Source: Pseudomonadota bacterium (GTDB lineage Bacteria; Pseudomonadota; Gammaproteobacteria; Xanthomonadales; Xanthomonadaceae). Taken from it: 64,000 nucleotides of DNA. A program made the translations under genes and the position numbers. This document shows, piece by piece, positions 59,577 through 64,000 of the stretch (position 1 is the first letter of the stretch; the number at the start of each line of letters is the position of its first letter). The stretch spans positions 62,001-126,000 of the forward strand of contig JAEWGI010000063.1 in NCBI GenBank assembly GCA_023388355.1, given 5' to 3'. The notes beneath the pieces were generated by a model that was not told where the DNA came from, did no database searches, and worked only from the letters and a program-made list of their open reading frames with translations.

Positions 59577-60369
59577 GCAGCCGCGCCTGCACCGCGGCAA
59601 CGTCGCGGTGTTGATCCCGGCGCTCAACGAGGCGCTGCGCATCGCCGATGTCGTCGCCGGCGCGCTGGAACAGGCCGACCTGGTGATCGTGGTCGACGAC
59701 GGCTCAGACGACGACACCGCCGCGATCGTCGCCGCCACGCCCGCGGTGCTGCTGCGCCATCCGCAGCGCATGGGCAAGGGCCGCGCCCTGCGCGACGGCT
59801 TCGCCGAGGCCCTGCGCCGCGGCATGGCCGCGGTGGTGACCATGGACGGCGACGGCCAGCACGATGCGCGCGACGTCCCGCGCCTGGTCGCCGCGGCCAA
59901 CGCGCATCCGGGCAACATCGTCAACGGTGCGCGCCTGCGCAAGCGCAGCACCCAGCCCTGGTACCGGCGCATCGGCAACGACTTCGGCGACTGGGGCATC
60001 GCCTGGGGGTGCGGCTTCCAGCTGGTCGACAGCCAGAGCGGCCAGCGGCTGTACCCGGCGCCGGTGCTGGCGCTGCAGGATGTGCCCGGCGAGGGCTTCG
60101 TGTTCGAGGCGCAGATCCTGATCTCGGCCGCGCGCGAACTTGGATTCGGCGTGGTGTCGGTACCGGTGGAGACGCGCTACGCGGTCGCCGGTGGCGGCGA
60201 GCTGTTCCGCAAGAGCCACTTCCGCCTGTTCCGCGACCTGGCCAGCATCACCTCCCACGTGGTGCGCCAGGTACTGACAGGCGGCCGGCTGCTGGACGCC
60301 TACCGCGCCACGCGCCGCCGCGCGCCGGTGGTGTTCGACCCCGACGCCCCGCCCGGCGCCCGGCACTGA
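59569..60369 (+). CDS. Family 2 glycosyltransferase of the aryl-polyene cluster
   Basis: A 266-residue GT2 enzyme. VAVLIPALNEALRIADVV (about 11-28), VIVVDDGSDDDT (about 38-49) and MDGDGQHDARDVP (about 88-100) give the nucleotide-sugar and metal motif. The C-terminal part (FRKSHFRLFRDLASITSHVV) is amphipathic and may touch the membrane; no full TM segments. In aryl-polyene clusters such GT2 genes are thought to link the polyene to a lipid or sugar. Start chosen at 59569, inside the end of the previous gene. Confidence 0.9.
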   Translation: MAEQPRLHRGNVAVLIPALNEALRIADVVAGALEQADLVIVVDDGSDDDTAAIVAATPAVLLRHPQRMGKGRALRDGFAEALRRGMAAVVTMDGDGQHDARDVPRLVAAANAHPGNIVNGARLRKRSTQPWYRRIGNDFGDWGIAWGCGFQLVDSQSGQRLYPAPVLALQDVPGEGFVFEAQILISAARELGFGVVSVPVETRYAVAGGGELFRKSHFRLFRDLASITSHVVRQVLTGGRLLDAYRATRRRAPVVFDPDAPPGARH

Positions 60370-60434
60370 AGACGCGGCGGCCGGCTGCGGACAGGCGCGG
60401 CGCCCCTCCCCTTTCCCACGAGCGAGCCCCCGCG

Positions 60435-62111
60435 ATGCCCAAACCCAGCCCAGCCAGCGCGCCCGACACCGATGTCGACGTCCTCATCCTCGGCGGTGGC
60501 CTCGCCGGCCTGACCCTGGCGATGCAGCTGCGCATGCAGCAGCCCGGACGCTCGGTGACGGTGCTCGAGCGTCGCGCGCATCCGGTGCGCGAGGCCGCGC
60601 ACAAGGTGGGCGAATCCACGGTCGAGATCGGCGCGCACTACTTCGCCGAGGTGTTGGGCCTGCGCGAGCACATGGAAACCCAGCAGGTGCGCAAGTACGG
60701 CCTGCGCTACTTCTTCAGCGACCGCATGGACAACGTCCAGGACTGCAGCGAGATGGGCGTGAGCCGGCTGCTGCCCACGCCCTCGTGGCAGCTCGACCGC
60801 GGCCGCTTCGAGAACCACCTCGGCGAGCGCGCGGTGGAGCTGGGCGCGGACTTCCGCCACGGTGCGGTGGTGCGCGGCATCGAGCTGTCCGACGACGGCG
60901 GCGTGCACACGGTGACGTTTGAACACGAAGGCGGCAGCCACGCGCTGCGCGCGCGCTGGGTGGTCGATGCCGCCGGCCGCGCCGGCCTGGTCAAGCGCAA
61001 GCTCGGCCTGGCGCAGACCAACGACCATGACGTCAATGCGGTGTGGTGGCGGGTGGACGGGCACGTGGACCTGGATGCCTGGACCGGCGAGGGCAACTGG
61101 CCCACGCGTTTCCAGCCGGCCGAGCGCTGGATGTCGACCAACCACATGTGCGGGCCCGGCTACTGGTTCTGGCTGATCCCGCTGGCCTCGGACTCGCATT
61201 CGCTGGGCATCGTCTGCGACGCGAAGATGCATCCGCTCGAGACGATGAACACCCACGACAAGGCGATGGACTGGGTGCGCCGGCACCAGCCGCGGGCGGC
61301 ACGGGCGCTGGAGGATCCCCGCCACCGGGTGCAGGATTTCCTGTTCCTGCGCCACTTCTCGCATGACTGCAAGCAGGTGTTCTCCGGCCGGCGCTGGGCG
61401 CTGACCGGCGAGGCCGGCGTGTTCCTTGATCCTTTCTATTCGCCGGGCAGCGATTTCATCGCGATCAGCAATACCTACGTCGCCGAGCTGGTGCGGCTGG
61501 ATTTCGCCGGCGAGCCGGTGGGCCCGTATGCGGACATCTTCCAGCAGCTGTACTTCTCGTTCTATCGCAACACGCTCACCCTCTACCAGGACCAGTACCC
61601 GATCTTCGGCCATCCGGTGGTGATGCCGATCAAGGTGCTGTGGGACTACGCCTACTACTGGTCGCTGCTGGCGCCGCTGTTCTTCAGCGGCCGCCAGGCG
61701 AAGCTGCCGGTGCTTTCGCAGCTGCGGCCGCACTTCGACGCCGGCAGCCGGCTCAACCTGGCGATGCAGGCGCTGATGCGCGACTGGGGCCTGCGCGACG
61801 CCTCGCCGCGGCTCGACGGCGCGCGCGCCTACGACCAGCACGCGGTCGAGTGGTGCCGGCGCATGAATGGTGCGCTGACCGACGAGCTCGACGATGCGGC
61901 CTACCTCGAGCGCACGCGCCGCGACGTGGACGGCATGCGCCAGCTGGCCAGCGAGGTGCTGGCGATGGCGCGCGCGCAGTTCCCCGAGATCGACGACCAG
62001 GGGCTCGATGCGCTGCTGGACGGGCACGATTCCGCCGCGCACGCGCCGATGCTGCCGGCGCACTGGTTTGCGGCCGCGTCCAGCGCCCGCGCCGAAACGG
62101 CCGACGCCTGA
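60435..62111 (+). CDS. Flavin-dependent halogenase-like enzyme of the aryl-polyene cluster
   Basis: A 558-residue FAD oxidoreductase. It has LILGGGLAGLTLAM (about 17-30), KVGESTVEIG (about 57-66), the candidate catalytic lysine K87 in VRKYGLRYFF, and the intact W-x-W-x-I-P motif as WFWLIP at 244-249. TGEAGVFLDPFYSPGSDFIAISN is the usual FAD contact. These support a flavin-dependent halogenase. In Xanthomonas the pigment xanthomonadin is a brominated aryl polyene, so this protein may brominate the precursor; an oxidase role cannot be excluded. It starts 65 bp after the glycosyltransferase and ends the plus-strand run. Confidence 0.9.
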   Translation: MPKPSPASAPDTDVDVLILGGGLAGLTLAMQLRMQQPGRSVTVLERRAHPVREAAHKVGESTVEIGAHYFAEVLGLREHMETQQVRKYGLRYFFSDRMDNVQDCSEMGVSRLLPTPSWQLDRGRFENHLGERAVELGADFRHGAVVRGIELSDDGGVHTVTFEHEGGSHALRARWVVDAAGRAGLVKRKLGLAQTNDHDVNAVWWRVDGHVDLDAWTGEGNWPTRFQPAERWMSTNHMCGPGYWFWLIPLASDSHSLGIVCDAKMHPLETMNTHDKAMDWVRRHQPRAARALEDPRHRVQDFLFLRHFSHDCKQVFSGRRWALTGEAGVFLDPFYSPGSDFIAISNTYVAELVRLDFAGEPVGPYADIFQQLYFSFYRNTLTLYQDQYPIFGHPVVMPIKVLWDYAYYWSLLAPLFFSGRQAKLPVLSQLRPHFDAGSRLNLAMQALMRDWGLRDASPRLDGARAYDQHAVEWCRRMNGALTDELDDAAYLERTRRDVDGMRQLASEVLAMARAQFPEIDDQGLDALLDGHDSAAHAPMLPAHWFAAASSARAETADA

Positions 62112-62186
62112 ACGCGGCACGGCGTCCTGATCCGGGAGAAGGAGAAGAAGTCCGGGTCAGCGCGTTGCGGCCCCCATCGGCACGGT

Positions 62187-62645
62187 TCAGGGCGTCGACG
62201 GCGGCCCGGCTTCGGGCGGCGGGTCCTCGACCCAGACCGCGATCCCGCTGGCATGCTTCGGCGTGGGCGAGATGTTCACGCCCACGCCCACGCTCGAGGC
62301 GCTGCGCCCGCCGACGCGGCCGACGCCGCCGCCAACGCTGACCGCACTCCGGTCCGGCCCTTCGCCGACGCCCTGCAGCAGCACCCCGTTCGCGCCCAGG
62401 CGCGCGGCTTCGCGGCGCAGGTTGCGGATCACCGCATTGGACTTGTTCTGCGCGCCATAGGTGAATGCGCCGCTGCGCACCTGCAGGCGCGCGATCTCCT
62501 CGTAGCCGCCCGGCGGCGGACCGTAGTAGATCCGCACCTGAGACGGGTCGATCGGCGGGCGCGGGGTGCCGGTGAGCACGTGCGAACTGGCGCAGGCGGC
62601 GAGCGCCAGGGCGCACAGCAGTGCGAAGACGACCGGACGGACCAT
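62187..62645 (-). CDS. Small lipoprotein in the aryl-polyene cluster
   Basis: A 152-residue lipoprotein (lipobox LAAC at about 15-18). The core YEEIARLQVRSG and NAVIRNLRREAARLGANGVLLQG resemble the helix-strand of DUF4156/YbjQ-like small lipoproteins. A Gly/Val-rich stretch at about 105-130 and the end PKHASGIAVWVEDP follow. It is convergent with the halogenase-like gene and downstream of fabG on the same strand. Function unknown; it may act in placing the polyene in the outer membrane, which is only a guess from location. Confidence 0.72.
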   Translation of the reverse strand: MVRPVVFALLCALALAACASSHVLTGTPRPPIDPSQVRIYYGPPPGGYEEIARLQVRSGAFTYGAQNKSNAVIRNLRREAARLGANGVLLQGVGEGPDRSAVSVGGGVGRVGGRSASSVGVGVNISPTPKHASGIAVWVEDPPPEAGPPSTP

Positions 62646-62728
62646 GGCGGCGATTCCTGTTGGACCCGGCCCAGTGTCCGTCCGCCGGTGTGAACGCAAC
62701 GCAACCTGCGCGGCTACCGACGGTCGCC

Positions 62729-63448
62729 TCAGCTCATGCCGCCATCGATGCCGATCACCTGGCCGTTGATGTAGCCGGCCTCGTCCGAGCACAAGAAGGC
62801 GACCAGCGCCGCGACCTCCTCCGGCGTGCCGGCGCGGGCGGCCGGCACCATCTGCCGGATCATGGCCGGGTCGAAGGCCTCCCCGCTCATCCGCCCGGCG
62901 ATCACGCCCGGCGCGACCACGTTGGCGGTGATCCCGCGCGAGCCCATTTCGCGCGCCAGCGACTTGGTCGCGCCGTGCAGCGCCGACTTGGCCGCGGCGT
63001 AGTTGGCCTGGCCGCGGTTGCCGAGCACGGCGGCGACGCTGGACACGCTGACGATCCGGCCGCGCCGCATGCGCGCCATCGGCAGCAGCAGCGGCCGGGT
63101 GACGTGGAAGAAGCCGTGCAGCGAGACGTCGATGACCCGCCGCCACTGCGCGTCCGACATGCCGGCCATGGGCGCGTCGTCGTGGATGCCGGCGTTGTTG
63201 ACCACCGCGCCGATCGCGCCGTCTTCCAGCAGCGCCTCCACCGCCGCGGTCGCGGCCTCGCCGTCGGCCACGTCGAAGGCGACCGCCTGCGCGCTGCCGC
63301 CGGCCTCGCGGATCCGTTCGACCACCGCTTCGGCGCGGGCGAGGTTGGCGTTGGCGTGCACGATCACGTGCCAGTGCGCGTCAGCGAGCCGGCGGCAGAT
63401 CGCGCCGCCGAGATCGCCGCTGCCGCCGGTGACCAGGGCTCGTTTCAT
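62729..63448 (-). CDS. 3-oxoacyl-ACP reductase (FabG-like) of the aryl-polyene cluster
   Basis: A 239-residue short-chain reductase. The cofactor loop TGGSGDLGGAI is at about 7-17, VVNNAG at about 82-87, and the catalytic S137, Y150 and K154 (VSVSSVAAV ... NYAAAKSAL). It ends with AGYINGQVIGIDGGMS. It would reduce the beta-keto group on the growing polyene. It lies downstream of the dehydratase on the minus strand with about 147 bp between, including a hairpin at 63555-63575. Confidence 0.93.
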   Translation of the reverse strand: MKRALVTGGSGDLGGAICRRLADAHWHVIVHANANLARAEAVVERIREAGGSAQAVAFDVADGEAATAAVEALLEDGAIGAVVNNAGIHDDAPMAGMSDAQWRRVIDVSLHGFFHVTRPLLLPMARMRRGRIVSVSSVAAVLGNRGQANYAAAKSALHGATKSLAREMGSRGITANVVAPGVIAGRMSGEAFDPAMIRQMVPAARAGTPEEVAALVAFLCSDEAGYINGQVIGIDGGMS

Positions 63449-63554
63449 GGTGGGTCCGTCGGGAAATGGGGGGATTATGCGGGGTTGGGGCGTGGGTGGC
63501 TTCGATATCGCGAGCGCTGCGTTGGCGTTCGCGGATTACACCATCCCCACCCAA

Positions 63555-63575
63555 CCCTCCCCTTGAAGGGGAGGG
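63555..63575. repeat. GC-rich hairpin between dehydratase and fabG
   Basis: CCCTCCCCTT / AAGGGGAGGG with almost no loop beyond TTGAA. It resembles the CCTTCCCC hairpin of the dispersed repeats but is shorter. It may end or protect the dehydratase message. Confidence 0.45.
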
Positions 63576-63595
63576 CTTCAGGCCTTGGAGGGCTT

Positions 63596-64000
63596 TCAGC
63601 GGAGCATTGCGGTGGCGCGGCCTTCGGCGAGGAGGTTGCCGGCGTGGTGGATGCGGAAGGCGTACTGCTGGCTGGCCTCGCCGGCGGCCAGCTGTTCGGC
63701 CTCGCACTCGATCGGGCCGGGCAGCCGGTCGATGCGGGCGAGGTGCAGGCGCACGCCGCGCAGCGCGACCAGGAAACCAGGCCGCGCCGCGCCGCCCGCT
63801 TCGCGCGCCAGCAGGCCGCCGTGCACGGCCATGGCCTGGGCGCCGTATTCGCACAGGTGCACGGCGCGCAGGCCGTCGCCGCCGCGCAGCGGATGCGCGG
63901 GGTCGCGATGGCTGACGGCGCGCAGGCGGATGCGCTGCGCGTCCCAGTCGATCACCTCGTCCCACAGGCACATCGCGTGCTTGTGCGGGATCAGCGCCTC
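63596..64000 (-). CDS. Hotdog-fold 3-hydroxyacyl-ACP dehydratase, N-terminus cut by window edge
   Basis: At least 134 residues of a hotdog dehydratase (FabZ/ApeP-like). The visible start reads EALIPHKHAMCLWDEVIDWD, where IPH-x3-M is the family active-site motif, so the real N-terminus lies beyond 64000. YGAQAMAVHGGLLA is the second conserved helix. It would remove water in the polyene cycle after FabG. The internal ATG at 63973 (within HAM) is not the start. It is the first gene of this minus-strand run as seen here. Confidence 0.88.
   Translation of the reverse strand, partial: EALIPHKHAMCLWDEVIDWDAQRIRLRAVSHRDPAHPLRGGDGLRAVHLCEYGAQAMAVHGGLLAREAGGAARPGFLVALRGVRLHLARIDRLPGPIECEAEQLAAGEASQQYAFRIHHAGNLLAEGRATAMLR

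Overview
The window is very GC-rich and gene-dense. It looks like the chromosome of a gammaproteobacterium of the Xanthomonadaceae/Lysobacteraceae (Xanthomonas, Lysobacter, Luteimonas or Pseudoxanthomonas type). Three signs point there: several long TonB-dependent receptors of the TonB-Xanth-Caul kind beside sugar genes, an aryl-polyene (xanthomonadin-like) pigment cluster with its own halogenase-like protein, and a receptor/SapC/cupin/halogenase operon. I see no rRNA, tRNA, CRISPR array, phage or transposase. All functions are inferred from sequence motifs and gene order; no database search was run.

Layout. 1-9.8 kb: the start of a TonB receptor (cut by the window edge), a LysR regulator, and a tightly packed operon for the De Ley-Doudoroff galactonate route (dgoA, dgoD, an SMP-30 lactonase, dgoK). 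Two GH43 glycosidases follow, one with a Sec signal and one with a Tat-like signal; the second is broken by a frameshift. 9.9-12.8 kb: ETF-ubiquinone oxidoreductase, queD and a phasin. 12.8-20.1 kb: a dispersed repeat, an RND efflux pump and its adaptor, bioD, a TMEM175-like protein, free-methionine-sulfoxide reductase and a TfoX C-terminal-domain protein. 20.2-22.4 kb: a cobalamin riboswitch and btuB. 22.4-29.5 kb: a 227-bp tandem repeat, an unknown protein, gph, dinB, a YetF gene remnant beside the second copy of the dispersed repeat, polA and a DUF2782 lipoprotein. 29.5-35.7 kb: a YdgJ-like oxidoreductase, a universal stress protein, a short 6-phosphogluconate dehydrogenase, uvrD and a cation/proton antiporter.

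35.7-43.4 kb, all on the minus strand: a TonB receptor, a strong UUCG terminator, then SapC, a cupin_8/JmjC-like protein, a flavin-dependent halogenase and a DUF6445 protein. This is the best candidate for a poorly described system. 43.9-54.1 kb: a UPF0114 protein, then a sugar locus with a FucP-type MFS transporter, a second TonB receptor, a LacI regulator and a GH3 exo-glucosidase lipoprotein. The transporter, receptor and GH3 genes each carry a copy of the same 14-bp palindrome (TGACARCGYTGTCA) in their control regions, which makes them a likely single LacI regulon.

54.2-64 kb: a glutathione transferase, an S9 prolyl peptidase, and an aryl-polyene cluster. The cluster has a ketosynthase, a chain-length-factor-like ketosynthase, a family 2 glycosyltransferase and a flavin halogenase-like protein on the plus strand, and a small lipoprotein, FabG and a hotdog dehydratase (cut by the window edge) on the minus strand. 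Together these would build, reduce, dehydrate and tailor a polyene pigment precursor.
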